From Sisyra terminalis (Eukaryota; Arthropoda; Insecta; Neuroptera; Sisyridae): 64,000 bases of DNA. This document shows positions 11,187-25,161 of this stretch, piece after piece; within the stretch, counting starts at the first letter, position 1; each line of letters opens with the position of its first letter. A program made the translations under genes and the position numbers. The notes beneath the pieces were generated by a model, which searched no databases, had not been told where the DNA came from, and saw only the letters and a program-made list of their open reading frames with translations. The stretch lies in assembly GCA_958496175.1 (NCBI GenBank), contig OY292275.1:32069701-32133700 (forward strand). The letters are read 5' to 3'.

Positions 11187-14100
11187 TTACTGTCCTATAG
11201 GTTTCCCTCCAAATTTAAATGACGTAGGCACTGTTTGCTGCGTGAAATTATATCCTTGAAAAAAAAGAAAAAAACAATAAAAATATTTTTTTAACTATAT
11301 TTTAACCACACAAACCTCCACTTTGTTCAATTCGTTTACTTTCTAAAACAGCTCTACGTAAATCGGCTCTAACCATCACTTCTTGCAATGATTTATTAGC
11401 AGATTCACTTAATGGTGCAGTCAGGGCAGCATAAAATTGAGGTTCCTGTGCCTAAAGAAAATACAAATGAAAAACTGAAAAAAATAGCAAACTCTTAAAA
11501 GTAATACTTGTAAATTTTTTATAACTTCTTTAAAAACAACATATTCATCAATTGCGCAGTTTTCTTCATCTAAAGGTGTAGTATAATTTTCCAACATCGT
11601 TTCATCGTTTTCTTCTAAATCGTCATAACTGTCGTCATCCTCAGAGTCGTAATCGTCTGCACCAGTATCTCCTTGGCCACTCATAGTTACTTGTAAGCCA
11701 GCTCCGGCTCCAGCTTGTTGAATTTTACCACCTAGACGTTCTAAGTATTCTTGACCACGTTCATCTAGTTCATCTTCATCAGACGACAGCACATCTACAT
11801 GAATAGGAAATTGATTACTATAATAATAATTTACTTGAATTTAGACAATTTACCTTCGCAATCGTTATCATCATTTGAATCGGAGGATTCATCATCAGAT
11901 TCTCTAGCTCTTGCTGCATATGCTCTTTGTAAACCATCAAACAATAAAACTAATGATGGAAGTAAACGAGGAGCAAGATCTGCTAAAGCCGCAGGTCTTT
12001 GTTCAATAGGTAATGCTAACAACCTACATAGACCCAATACACATATCTGGAAATCAAAACTAATTAATATCCGTGTTATTTATGAAAACAAACAACAAAA
12101 ATACTTTGCGGTTGTGTACTCCCAAGAAACAATCAGCGTCGTGAATCCATTGTTCTAAGAAATGAGTTGTAATAGTTTGGCTAGGATTACTTGGAACGGG
12201 TAATTTCTCTAAAACTCCTAATGCCAATATAGGTTCTATATAAACAGCTGCTATTACAACCTAGAATTTATAAATGTTCATAAATAATATATTTTCTATC
12301 AAAGATAATATAAAGTATTCATAAATTGAGGCAACTAATTTTATAGTTAACTAAAGGAAGAAAACTAGGTTGCAAAACCCTGTAAAAAATACCAATCTTT
12401 CGATATACGTTTCTTCTCTTGTCTAATTGATTTTTTTGATTTTGTTAAAAATATATATTGCTTTGTTTTGATTATTTTATAAAACTAATTCGTTGAAAAG
12501 TTACGACGTTAAAAAAACTATGTTTCGTAATAACTTTGTTTTTGTATGTTTTGAAAAAAATAAATGTATTTAATAGAATCGATTAAAATTTGCTATTTTT
12601 ACCCAGAAACAAAATAAATAAAAAAATCATTCAATAGATAGTATCGATAAAAAGTAACGTGTATCGAAACCTAACTGAGACAAAAAACTACTTTTGTTTT
12701 AATTTTATTATTTTTATATTAACTACTTTCACCGGTCAGATTTTGAAACTGTGATCTTATTTTCTCAAATTAAAAAAATATGTAGCTATTCCACCCGAAT
12801 TGTTAAGTTTTCTTTCACCATTTTTTATTTTTCTTCCCAAATGATATGCGTTCTATTGTGAGAAAAACTATGGATTATATCTAATACAACATTTTTGAGT
12901 GCAAAGAAAACTACATACAGACAAATATTTTAAAATTAGAAAAAAGAAAATTTATTATTGATTCTGTATTTTATCTTCAATTTGTTGTAGTTCCGAGTAT
13001 AATTTTTTTACAAATAGAAGATCCTCAAATGCCCGGAACTAAGACAAATTGAAAGTAAAAAGAAAATATTTACATTGTGATAAAATAAACTTTGGCAAGG
13101 ACTGAAAGTAAACTCTTACAATTTCCTATTTAGGTACGAGTAAATTTTAGCATACCCAAAATTCAACAAACAATAGTAATGCCAAAAAACGCTTATATAA
13201 ACTGAACTAATTTAGTAAAAAGTAAATTAATATTTGTGATATTATATAATCAATTAACTTTAAAATTATGGACTATTTACTATAATACCACATAGCATTC
13301 ATCCTCTACGCTTCAGTAAAGTAAATCGTTAGTTTTTTTATAAAAAACGACTATTTTATATGCAAATTAACAAAAAAAAACATACTTGTAAACACATTGT
13401 TCGTAGTTCTGACGTTTTAACTTCCCTCGTAAGACGAGATAAGACTAATTCTAGGAAAGATGGAATACAGTTATTAATTCTTGTTCCACACTGTAAAATC
13501 ATAACTTCTAATAATTTGGCCGCATGACATTCAGATTCTTCAGCAGGTTCTCCCGTTAATATACTACGACACATATTGAAAAGACCAAGAACACGTCGTT
13601 CAGCTTCACTTCCAGATAGCAATGCATCCGTATCAATAGTCACATAATTGTGCAATGCAGGCATCATATCCGTAAAGTAATCATAACCATCTTTTTGAAA
13701 AACCTACGAAAGTATATTAAAAAATATTTTTTTATTATTTGCTTTGATATATTTAACAATTTTACATTTGATATACTATTTATGGTGTCTAAAAAATGTT
13801 ATTATGGTAAAATATGTAAAAACAGTTTATATCGCTAACAAATTGCAGGATAAACGAGTCGTATTCATACTTAGTGCACTACGTTGTGATGAATATGTCG
13901 CTAACTTTTTGTTATTTGCCTTTCCATAACAGGGCTGTATTTTCCGTAACAAATAAAAGCAGGGGGAGGCGGATAGTATGTCGTTTTTAAACCTATGGTG
14001 TCATTCAATTACCATTTATCCGCTTATAAATTATTTCAAGTGGTAAATACATTTTATGATTAGAATGACTTGCTATCTCATAAAAGATTAAACATAATTA

Positions 14101-17100
14101 TTACAACATTATTATTGAAATAGTTGGACAAATCCCCGAAGAATTAAAAAATTCGGTATTTTAAACTTCGAGCTATACCATGTAGTAATGCATAGTTGCT
14201 ACTAAAACATTAGCGGTATTTATTCAAGTATATTAATTTTTAAGTTCAAAGTTAGTTTGGTACCAACGGATAATAAACAATTTAAATAATAATATATTAA
14301 GGAAGGAAGTGGTACCAAATTCATATCAAACAGTCGAAGAGCTGTCAAATATTCCTAATCAATCTTGGTCGACCAACCAAATACCCAGAAGTGCCCAAGG
14401 ACTATCAAAAGAGAAAACGATTTTGCAGTGCGGTAATGCAAGACTCTCCTGCATAAGAAAAGTCCTGAAATACAATTGGGGGGGGGGTATATTTTCATAC
14501 CCACCATAACCATTCAAAGTTGTTCCATCGGATAACTAAATGGATTTACTATGTGGTAACAAAAAATGAAAAATTTAATGATGTACAAAATGTAATTTTT
14601 ATAGTTATATAATGTACCTTTAAGAGGTATTAAGCTGAGTTTTATTTTAAAATGTGATTTGAATTATTTTACTTCTTTTTCAGTTTTATATTAGTAAATA
14701 TCTAATGAAGTTCATAAATAATGAACGAAATTTCATGTAGTGTTATTTCTATATTATGGAAATATTAAAAAAATGAAAATAAAAACATACCTCAAATATC
14801 ACGTCTAAGCACTTCCACATATTTTCAGATATCCTCCAACTTGTCATTTCAAAAATAAGGTTAAAAGCTTCTTCGTAAAATTCAATAACCGAATTTTGTA
14901 AAATATGACAAACCATTTGCAAAACAATTGGTTCCAAACCATTCAATATTTCTGATTGTTGGCCAAATGCAATAACTAAATTTTCAATAGCCGTTAATAA
15001 ACCCATGGCTGTGATGGCTTTTTCATCAGTGGTTTCATCAGTTTCTAGTAACTGACTAAATGTGGTAGCTAAATGAGAACAAATTTCAACGGCGATAGGA
15101 CATAGTTGATCTTTGAAAGTACAAACTAATTTTTGCATTACAGTAGTCAAATCATCGTTTTCTGTCGCTCGAATAATGTTTAACAATTCCAAAGTTACTG
15201 CTTTGATTTGGGGTTCTAAATACTTTTGTACATGTTCTTGTTCTTTCAACATATTCTTCAACGCAATTGCAGCTTCTACTTTAACCGGAAGTTCAGGATC
15301 GTTTAACAATGCGTTTGTCGTCAATCTAACGGCTTCTATTAATGGAGCTTCTTGATTGATTTTGAAAAACTGTAAAGTCCAACATGCGCGCGCCCTCATG
15401 TGTCCATAAGGGCTTGTGAATTCTGGAAAAACATACTGAGCCACGAGACCATCTAGTTGTTGTCGATAAGCTGGTTTGGAACGTAATTGTTCAGCTAACG
15501 ATCCTACTATATGTAAAGCACCATCCTTTTGTCGAGGATTAACTGCATTTCCATTGGCTAATACTTCCATAGCCAAATGCATACTTTTTTGAAGCATATC
15601 TTTTCTTTTACGACAACAAGACGTAAGCAAATTTGAAGCAGCTGATACAGGAGAAACGTAATCCTCAAAATCATCGTATTTAACGCGAATGTACTCATGT
15701 GGGTCTGTGTCCCACAATAGTTCATCTTCGTATGAATGTGACATTAATGGAAATATTACATCTCGAACAATTGTAAACATGTGGGGTTTTAAAAATTTCC
15801 AAGTCAACGAATGGCTTATACTAAAACAAGTAAAAAAAAGGTCAGATTATTAAAATATTTACTTTTAAACTATTTTTACCCTTGATTGATATAATTTAAG
15901 GTTTGTTGCAAAACTCGTGGAGCAATGTAAATTTTATTACGATATTGATCCAAAATTTTTAATAGGACTGTTAAAATACCAACAGAAAATGTTTGTAGAT
16001 ACCAATCAGCAAATTCATGGTATTCCCTCGTAACCGTGCCCGGTGAGCCATACCGTTCATACATACGATTGAGAATATGTAATGCCCATTTTTTACATTT
16101 CCACCACGGTAGATCAGGCCGTTCATCTTGTTCGATTAAATTACAAGCTTCTGGAACGGAACGATCTGCTACAACACGAACGATTTCCATCCATTGAGCG
16201 AAAACATCTTTAGATATTAAATCCAACGGTAGAGTATACTGTGTAAGCGCAAAGAATATTTTCAATATTTGTTTTTGGAGTAAAACAGAATGTTCTGATT
16301 CATCTGGCATTAACCGAACACATAACTGATAAATCATCGGTAGCAATAAGACCATAGCTTCGTTTAATGGAGCACGATCGGATGCTTTTTTGTATTCGAA
16401 ATTTTTTACTAAATTATAGAGACACAATAGAGCTCCTGGCCAAAGATTTGGATCTGGGTTTTGTAAAAAAATATTTATTTTATCTACAATTTGTGTCCAA
16501 CGACCGGGAAAATCATTTTTTACTATTGTTGTTACACATACAGCCAACTGTACGCGTATAAGTTCGGGGGAATGAACAACTGCCTCAACGATGGAATCTC
16601 GAACAGTAGATCGATCTTGTTCATGAATGCTAAATGGAGTTGGTTGGCCTGAAAACAAATAAAAAAATATCTTAATTTGTTTGTTAAAATCATAAGTAGA
16701 AAAAATCAAAATATGAAAAAATAAAATAATATTTTTTTATATTCAATAGAATTAGTTAAAAACTGAAAAGATCCAAATCCATAGTTGATTTTGATATAGT
16801 CACATCGCCTATTCCATTTTTTGGAATACAAAAAGAAGAATCTATTTATTGTTACATTTTTTTAGTTATACTTCTTTAAAAGCATTGTAAAAAGCAGTGC
16901 GGAATGAATTTTTAAGAGTGAAACGATGTTGATGTAATACCTCTTGAAGTTAATTTAGGTAGAGACGTAGCCTCTCATTTGTTGGGATTATTTCATTATA
17001 TTGATACAGAAATATTTATAACTTAAAAGATGCAAGTAGTTGCTGTAACCTTAAAAGATAAAAACTTGCCATAACGACCTTTTTTGCAGTCTTTTATGGA

Positions 17101-19360
17101 GTCAACAATTCTATTTAAAATAATTTGGCACGTTACATTTAACCAACGTTACTTTAACAAAAATCCAACAATTTAACAATGTCCAAGAATCTTTTTGTAT
17201 GGTAAAATTTAAAATTGTAAGTAGAAATATAAGTAGATATATATAAATAGAAAGAATTTTCTACACAATCGTAAAAGCTAGCGATGAAAGATTATGAATA
17301 ATTTTAATAAACGAGATATTTAGTATTAATAACATTCTCTTAATCTATACTTTAGGAAAAAATCCAACAGCCGTTTTTTATTAAAGGACGTATTTAGTCA
17401 TTTCTTTGATAAGCCCCTACATGTATTAAAAGGGGCATGCAATAATTGAAATTATGTGGTGAATCGTTTCAAACATTCACATGTTGTATTTAAACGATGT
17501 TATAAATATTTTAGACAAATTAAAAAAAATAATTCAAACGATAATCATTGGCTGTAATGGTTTTTAGAACTGGATTATTATCAATGACTGATAAATATTG
17601 ATATAATGATTGATAATAAAATACTAACTACTAACTTAGTTATTTTCATAGTTGAATAATGTTAAGTATTTCTATTACTTATCATAGATCAACCGCACTT
17701 TCTATTTAACTAAGTTATTTAAATTATTTATTAATGAGTAAACTAATATTTCTGTTTCTGCATCTTACATAGAAGTTTTAAAAATGAACTCCAAAATAAA
17801 TAAGTAACTGAGTTTCAGCATGTACACTGGATGAATATTAGCAAATTAGTAATTACGTCTAGTTATAATGGAGATTTTTCCAGACATTTTCATAATCGAA
17901 AGATTTGATTAGTATATCTCAGTCACCCACTACTAATAAAAATCTCAGCAAACTAATGCAGTTTCGAAGAAGTAAACTTGACTATAATAACATAAAAATA
18001 TAGATCAGTGATTTTTAACCTTTTTGGAGGTACTGACCCCCACAAATTTCATATGCACATTCACGGAATCCTTCTTAGTTGGAAAAATAAAATATGATTT
18101 TTTAAAATTCAAAACATTATTAGATAAATTAGTCATATGAGTCGGGCGTGTGTTTTAACCTCTGTCGAACCCGCGAAAGCGTCTCACCGAACCCTGGGGT
18201 TCGATTGAACCCAGGTTAAGAGCCACTGACATAGTTAAGGCGTATGCAATGTAAAATTTAATTTTCTGGCACAAGCAATTTTTATATACGTCACTATCTG
18301 GCAACGTCTCATTCTCTATTACCTTTTTAATTCAATGCGCATATTTGTTCGCGATATTGTTAATTTAATTCTGGCATCGTCTAATTTCTCTTGCGGTGTT
18401 AAATTGTCATTATGACCGATTTATTCGCGAATCGAACCAAAAACAATACTAAGAATGAGCTCTGACCAGATAGTGACTTGTATAAAAGCGATTTGTATCA
18501 TTTTTCTTTCTTTTGTCAGCCACTTCACGTATTTTATCACAATGAGGACTGAATTATTTGTATCCAGAGATTCACAAGTGAAACATTTTAAATATTTGAA
18601 GTTTTGTCATTTTAGTTTAATATCTCCCACCATTATCGTAGAAACCTATCAGCTGATTTGGATTCTACTTGTTCAGCTAGAATCTAGTGGATCGTACAGT
18701 TAGTAACTCCCGGGGAACGAATTTCTTAGTATGGTCTTGGTTATGTTGCATGGAGGAACAACAAAGGAAAACTTAATTTAAGCTAATTTTAATACAGAAG
18801 TTGAATTATGTTAATTAAAATTAGTGTATTTAATGTAGTATTTTTGCCGTTTTATAAACATTATATCTTCTGTTATTTTATGGTATCATACTGCAACTGG
18901 TAAGTGATTTTTTACTTTCAATACATAACTTTAAAAAAAAGTATGACTTTTCTTTTGATTTATTCTTATATTAAATAATTAAAATATTGTTTCTGAGTTC
19001 TCAAATTTGGATACCAACCTGGTTCAGCTTCTCTTTCATTCCAGTTTTGGGTAATAAGGTTTTTTAAATAAATTACAGCAGCCTGTCGTACGGGCATGTC
19101 AAGATCATTCATCATAACCACGTGAAGCAACGTAGGGACAAATCCAATAATTTTATGAACCTATTAAGTAAAATAAAATCATCAATTATAATAAGTATTA
19201 GATAAATTCTTATAATATTCTTCAAAAAATTGACAAAGCATGACAATTGAATGGGCGCCACATGTTTTAAAGGTACCTGGCTTAGCTGTTCCTCAGCTTG
19301 TTGTTGTTGATTAGGATCGGTAGTCGCCTTCAATAATTCTATCAGTTTCCGTGTATCCAT
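11187..19360 (-). CDS. Ipo7: Importin-7 (RanBP7, moleskin-like), complete
   Basis: Ten exons, 5' to 3' on the minus strand: 19277-19360, 19019-19160, 15880-16648, 14791-15820, 13386-13703, 12105-12260, 11854-12046, 11508-11794, 11316-11451 and 11187-11254. All phases agree, giving 1060 residues (1038 in man). Importin-7 is a RanGTP-regulated nuclear import receptor for ribosomal proteins, histone H1 (with importin-beta) and signalling kinases. The importin-beta N-terminal domain lies near residues 20-110, and HEAT repeats fill the body (for example [23 protein letters not shown] as [16 protein letters not shown]). The conserved acidic stretch is at about 880-960 and the tail ends [11 protein letters not shown]. 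Three introns (exons 2/3, 4/5 and 5/6) exceed 1 kb; the 2.4-kb intron between exons 2 and 3 carries two short transposons. Confidence 0.96.
12261..13385 (-). other. importin-7 intron 5
   Basis: 1.1 kb of AT-rich intron between exons 5 and 6. I see no open frame that looks coding and no clear terminal repeats. Confidence 0.5.
13704..14790 (-). other. importin-7 intron 4
   Basis: 1.1 kb intron. Around 13930-14520 the base composition is less AT-rich and includes an unusual run of nine or ten G (about 14478-14487). This looks like a decayed mobile element, but I could not find its ends or a target duplication. Confidence 0.35.
18006..18228. mobile_element. hAT-like MITE, 223 bp, in IPO7 intron 2
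   Basis: The left end cagtgatttttaacc and the reverse complement of the right end (cagtggctcttaacc) are terminal inverted repeats of hAT type. Flanking 8-bp sequences atatagat (17998-18005) and acatagtt (18229-18236) match at 6 of 8 positions, consistent with an aged target duplication. No coding capacity. Confidence 0.7.
18290..18477. mobile_element. MITE, family of the 40977-41147 element, copy 1
   Basis: About 188 bp with long terminal inverted repeats. The left end is gtcactatctgg and the right end is its exact reverse complement, with the inverted homology continuing to about 26 bp. The interior (aattctggcatcg..., ttattcgcgaatcgaa) is recognisably the same as the element in Tmc intron 1. 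I cannot fix the target duplication; it may be TA. Confidence 0.65.
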
Positions 19361-19493
19361 TTTGAGCAATTGTATATTAAATTTATTCTGTACAAACTAC
19401 ACAAAAAAATTTTCCGGTCTTTTCTAAAATTTTTCGGGACAGTGTAATTTTGTTCAATGTGCAATTGTCACGTGATCAATAAAACATGGCGGC
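19361..19493 (-). promoter_or_regulatory. IPO7 proximal promoter with E-box and YY1/Pho-like motif
   Basis: About 110-130 bases upstream of the importin-7 ATG lie a perfect palindromic E-box TCACGTGA (19468-19475) and CATGGCGGC (19485-19493). The latter resembles the YY1/Pleiohomeotic core often found near start sites of housekeeping genes. Both are seen directly; their use is inferred from position. Confidence 0.4.
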
Positions 19494-21481
19494 AAAAATT
19501 ACCCTAGCTGTCACTAGAACGTTGTTTTTGTTCATTGAAAAATTTAATTAATTGAATATTTTAACTATTGAGAAGCATATAATTTTGATAAACTGAATTA
19601 AATATTATTATTATACAATTTAGAAGACAATCAACGAAAAACATGCGTTGATAATAAAGGCCATAATGGCGCTCTTTTTTTAGGGAAATCAAACAATCCG
19701 GTTGCCAAATTTACCAAACTGAATTTAGAAATTCAAGACTTCCTGTCTGAAAAATTTCAATTCCTATTTTAATTATGAAGGACAATTTAAAACTGCTAAT
19801 AATTGACTTTAATTAATTCATATTTTTTCCAATTGTATTTTTCAAGGTATAATTTAACAATGACAATGTGACCATTATATTAAGAGCAGCACATCACAAG
19901 TAACAATCTATTTTAAATTATTTAATCTTTAACTTTGTTTAATCGATATTATACAATTTAGACGTTAATATTTTATGAGAAGTTTGATATTTACGTTTGA
20001 CAATTTATCCTTAAACGCCCAAGTATATTACATTCTCGGTTGGTATTCGTATTTTAGTTTGTTACTCGGTTTCAAATTGAAAATTGATGACAAAAAAATA
20101 GGAAAAGGGTTATCTTTCAAAAATAAATGTTACTGATTTTTAATTTAAAAGTACTTCTAAATTCATAATTTCTTTATAAAACTAATAACTTATAATTATA
20201 TCATATTTTTAAAGTTTATTATAAGTTTTACAGATAAATTTCTTATTTTTTTGGACCAATAACAAAAAATCGCTGGAATTTTTTTTTATTACCACGACAA
20301 AATAACGAAGACTAGGAAAGAAAGTATGGCTCATAGCATCCAAGGTGATTGGTATAGGCTATTCCCTAGAAATATTGTTCAAAATATTTATAAATTTGAG
20401 CTTTTTTTAAATATATTTTCTATAAATGGCAAAATATAAGAGCTGGGTTTTTTAAAATCGTTGAAATATTATTAAATTTTATTTTGCAAGTATTTAGTTA
20501 AAAGGAAAAAAAAACATACTTCTTGTACTTTTACTATAAGTATAAATCAATAACAATAATAGGCAAACGTATATACGACAACAAATATTGTAAACACATG
20601 AATGAAATACAATCATTGGCTCAAATTTGAACTGATGGCTGTTATGGTTTCAAGGATCATTTTGGTTTCATTCAATTACCAATTTTTACTTTTTGTCAGT
20701 TGTGTCATTGTTGGTTTGTGAATATTTCATAGGAGGTTACTTGTAAATAATGTAAACGTGTATATGTAACTTGTGTGTATGATTGCAAAGCAAGAGACGA
20801 AATAAATGTATTTAAACACACACGTGTGAATGAAAACCAAAAATAATAATAATTGTTTCAAATTTGAATTAACTTATTGTAAACATTTGCTTTAACTGTT
20901 ATTTCGATTTCATACAACTGCCAATTTTTGCCATGTTACAGAGTGGTTATGAATATTGCACGGGTAGTTACTAGTATATAAATAATTATTATAATTGTAG
21001 AGTAGACCAAATATTGATTTTATTTTTTGTCAAAATAATTGTGGTTGAATTGTCTTAATGAAGTAAGCGATTCTTAAAATTTCACATAAGGAAAATTCAG
21101 TCAAAAGAATTTTGGCCATGTTTGGGGTATGTATATAAACATCGTCGGTTACAGTAAAAAAATGCCTACAGGATACAAAAACTTTGATTGGCAAATTAAT
21201 TAATAATTATGTATGTCGTATGACTCAATTTCTTTATTTCTTGAATACAATAATTTATTAATTGTGACTTGGAAATATTTAATATACTTGATCGACACTT
21301 ATGGAGAGTAACCTCCACCATTCGCCTTGCACTCTTAGAGTCTAAGAGCTATGCTTTCTCAGTGGTCTCTTGCTGCAGTGGTAAAAAATGATTTCGATCG
21401 ATTTTTATCATCCGTCCCGGTATTATATTGTAAGATCTTATATTTTTTTTTCTTTTAAGAATATCGACTAAATAGCAAAAC
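19494..21481. other. IPO7-GatB head-to-head spacer
   Basis: 2.0 kb between two divergent genes. It must hold the GatB promoter near 21300-21480 and contains a diverged direct repeat at 20621-20750 and 20856-20986. I recognise no further gene. Confidence 0.5.
20621..20986 (+). repeat. diverged direct repeat pair
   Basis: Copies at about 20621-20750 and 20856-20986 share the blocks caaatttgaa, tttcatncaantnccaattttt and gttactngta in the same order and orientation. Identity by eye is only about 60-70%. They could be two copies of an old element or a local duplication. Confidence 0.45.
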
Positions 21482-24400
21482 ATGATTCTACGATATTGTT
21501 TAAAGACTAATTATCTTAGACATAATAAGACAATTTATAAAAATTGGTTCTCAATAATACGAAATTATCACAAGTAAGTTAATTATTCAATCTTCACTGA
21601 AACATTGTACAAAGAAATTATTTTCAGTGATTTAGAAGCTATTGTTGGATTAGAAATTCATGCCCAAATTTCATCAAATTCCAAATTATTTTCTGGCGCT
21701 AGCACAACGTTTGGATCGCCAGTCAATTCAAATGTTTCCCTTTTTGATGCTTCTATTCCTGGGACATTACCAGTAAAATTTTATTCTTCCAGTGGTAGAT
21801 TTCTTAAATTCATTTGAACAAATAATAGTCATTTTACATTTTTAAATTTGGGTTTATTTAATAATAATAATACTTACTGAATGACTGTTTAGAAATTTTC
21901 AGAATATTGCTTTAAACTTAATTTTACCTTAAATTATTCGTAACAAGGCAGACAAATAAAGTTTCATTTTTATTAACAATTTTGAAATTGTTAACAATTA
22001 CGCTTAATCTATGATAGATAAAAATTAGAAAGTTTCATTAAATTTATTAAAACAAAAAAAACATACAGTAAAATATTTCAGTAACTGAAGTTAACATTGT
22101 ATTTCATTAGGATCTAACCGATAGCTATATTTTGGCCGAAACCGATTGTTCGACCATATTCTTAAGCTTCGATTGAAGACGATGGCGAAAGTCGAAATTT
22201 TTTTAATTTCTTTATAGAATAAATATTCTAAATACTTAAAATATATAGCCACTGAAAACTCTAATCTCATTTGTTTGAAATATTGAAATGACTTTTGAAA
22301 TGAACTCTGAAATCTGGTAACTGGTTCTCTAGTATAAGACCTGTAATCGAATTAATTTTGGTTTAGGTGTTAAATAAAAATTGTGTCGAAGCCGGCGTTA
22401 TGTCAGCATTAGCTTTATCTTGCAATGTGAATCCAGTGTCGACTTTTGATAGAAAACATTATTTTTATGCTGATCTTCCTGTAAGTTAAATTTACAATCT
22501 AAAAAATAAAAATGTAACGTATAAATCTAGGCAGGATATCAAATTACACAACAACGTTGCCCTTTAGCAACTAATGGTTTAATTGAGTTTCAAGTATATA
22601 CTCCTGGAGTCCATAAGAAACCTTATTTAAAACAATCAAAAATTAAACAAATTCAACTGGAACAAGACAGTGGAAAGAGTCTACATGACGTTGAAGCGAA
22701 GAGGTGAAATTTGAAATAATTTCAAATGATAAATAAGTGTTAATATTGATATAATCGTTTTACAGAAGTTTGGTTGATTTGAATAGGGCAGGAATACCTT
22801 TAATGGAGTTTGTATTCCAACCTGATCTTAGTGATGGAGAAGAAGCAGCAGCTCTTGTTAAAGAACTTTCGCTTATTCTCACCTCGATAGGATCTTGTTC
22901 TTGTAAAATGGAAGGTTCGATTTACATACCTATAATTCTACTATATAACACCGTATACACCTTTGAAGCTAAAATAAATTATAAATATTTTCTTTAGAAG
23001 GAGCATTGAGAGTGGATGCGAATGTTTCAATTCGCCGTAAAAATGCACCTTTGGGGACAAGAACTGAAATAAAAAATATTGGCTCAATACGAGGGGTGGC
23101 AGCGGCAATAAGTTATGAAATAGAACGACAAAAAGAACTCTTAAAAAATAATACAGCAATTGTTAACGAAACTCGCTCCTGGGATGCTGAAAATAAAGTA
23201 ACTGTTGCCATGAGAGATAAAGAAAAAATTTTGGTTAGTTCATTAACACTGAATACTAATTAAAATACACTTAAGTATCAATCATAAGATTGTTTCGTTT
23301 CAAGTTAAAGCATCGCGTGGAATTATTTTACCTTAAATCATATTTTATTCTTTGCAAAAATACATTCAAGTGGTGAAATAAAATCCTTAACAAAAAATTA
23401 GAAACTTGGCCAAATTAATATTAAAAAAAAATAATCAACATAGGTAACCCTCATTGCATGCCAAGCTAAAGTGTACCTAACACACAGGTAACAATTGTTT
23501 TGACCGTTTTGAGATTAATATCTCTGAAGTATTATTTCATTGCTTTTCATTTTTTGTGCGTCAATACATTTTTCTTTATAAAAACCTTTTGAGAAAAAAA
23601 TTGTTTTTCTTATAAATTACTTATGTTTATGGATTGGCAATATAGGTGCCATGATACCAGTTGTATAACTTGGGTTAACAAGACCAGTTTACTTTTCAAA
23701 ATATCGATTTTATCACTGTTACCAGTTTATTTTTTTGAAGTTTATGACACCACTTATTAATAATTAGCAGAAGAATAAAACAATAACGACAAAGAAGCTA
23801 TTTTCCACGAGTATGTCTTTGCAAAGATTACAGCTATCGAAATTCCATATTTCTTCAAGGCAGAATAATTAGATTATGAAGCTATTGAAAAATAACTCTT
23901 ATACTTAAGGCTGGTATTTTCACATTTAGATAGAAACATTTATTTTTAAGAAAAAAATGTTATTCAGAAGATAGATAAAATTTACCCATTTTCACCTAAG
24001 AATAGTGATATGTGAATATCAAATGTGATGAATTTACCTAGCAGATAAATTTTAAAGGGTCAGTATTTTTACGCCTAGATAGTGATAGTTCATCTTCTAG
24101 ATAAAATAAAATAAACGTTTTTTCACCTTAAGACAGTGATGTGTAAGATAAATTTGTGGTAATTCACTAACAGTAAATTTTTATCTATTAAATAGCTATT
24201 TTAACAATATAGTTTACCTATCTACAAGTGAAAATATCGGTCTTTAATGTAAACAATTTACTCAGGGAATTATTTGAAGCAATTTCCTATATTAGATTTG
24301 AATTTTTTTAAAATAATCCTTTTCTTACGCTTTAATATTATTGCTAAACGATTTATTACTTTATTTTACAATCAGGACTATCGTTTTATGCCCGAACCTA

Positions 24401-25161
24401 ATCTACCACCATTAATTTTAAAAATGAGTGGTTTGGAGAATATTTCAGAAAATCAAGTTGATGTTGAGTTAATACAAAAGAAAATACCCATTTTACCTGC
24501 GGAAAATAGAAAACGATTAATTGAGTTATATAATTTGTCATCAATAATAGCTGTTACTCTAGTGGTAATTATATTTGACTATTTTGTTAGAAACTTTAAA
24601 AATAATGTTACTTTTTTTTTAGAATGAACCAAGTTTGCTTTCACATTTCGATAATATTATGTCTACAAAAAATAAAAGGAGCCCCAAAGTTATTGGAAAT
24701 TTATTGATTAATGACTTTCTAACAATTTTAAACAAAAATAAAATTTCATTAACAACTTGGTAAGGAAACATTATTTCGCGTTTTTTTTTATATTTACTAA
24801 CGATTTTTTTATTTGTAGTAACATTTCAAGCAATCAATTAGCTGAAGTAATAGACTTAATTGAAGGAAATAATATCAACCTAATAACCGCTCGTAAAATT
24901 TTACAAGAATTAATAGATGGAAATGATAAATCTCCTACCCAAATTGTATTAATAAATAATTGGAATCAAATAGTGAATGACAATGATATTGATGAGTTGT
25001 GTTTGAAATGCATTGAGCAAAATCAAAATTTAGTAAAAGCTTATAAATCTGGTAAAAAGAAAGTATTCGGTGCACTTATTGGGAATATAGCAAAAAGTAC
25101 TAATCAAAGAGCAGACATGGAAAAAGTCGCTAAAAAAATGGAAGAATTATTAAATAAATAA
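21482..25161 (+). CDS. GatB: Glutamyl-tRNA(Gln) amidotransferase subunit B, mitochondrial, complete
   Basis: Nine exons: 21482-21573, 21628-21772, 22367-22480, 22531-22703, 22766-22914, 22998-23233, 24376-24564, 24623-24759 and 24819-25161, giving 525 residues. GatB is the tRNA-binding subunit of GatCAB, which turns Glu-tRNA(Gln) into Gln-tRNA(Gln) using ammonia released by GatA. Signature blocks are [73 protein letters not shown] and [14 protein letters not shown]-terminal GatB/YqeY helical domain follows, with a GALIG near the end. The first 31 residues are rich in Arg/Lys and Asn and lack acidic residues, as expected for a mitochondrial presequence. AATAAA overlaps the stop and recurs at 25205-25210. 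Confidence 0.96.
23911..24241 (+). repeat. dispersed ~200-bp repeat family, two units in GatB intron 6
   Basis: Two diverged units in tandem. Both carry ttttcacctnaga followed by cagtgat-like sequence; the second keeps tatctattaaatagctatttt and ends near acaagtgaaaatatcgg. The same blocks occur in Tmc intron 2 at 53291-53677 and, inverted, at 54591-54760, so this is a dispersed family and not a local repeat. Confidence 0.65.

Noticed and set aside
18455..18703. 82-residue frame in the importin-7 intron
   Set aside because: It starts inside the inverted end of a MITE and has a composition expected from noncoding sequence.
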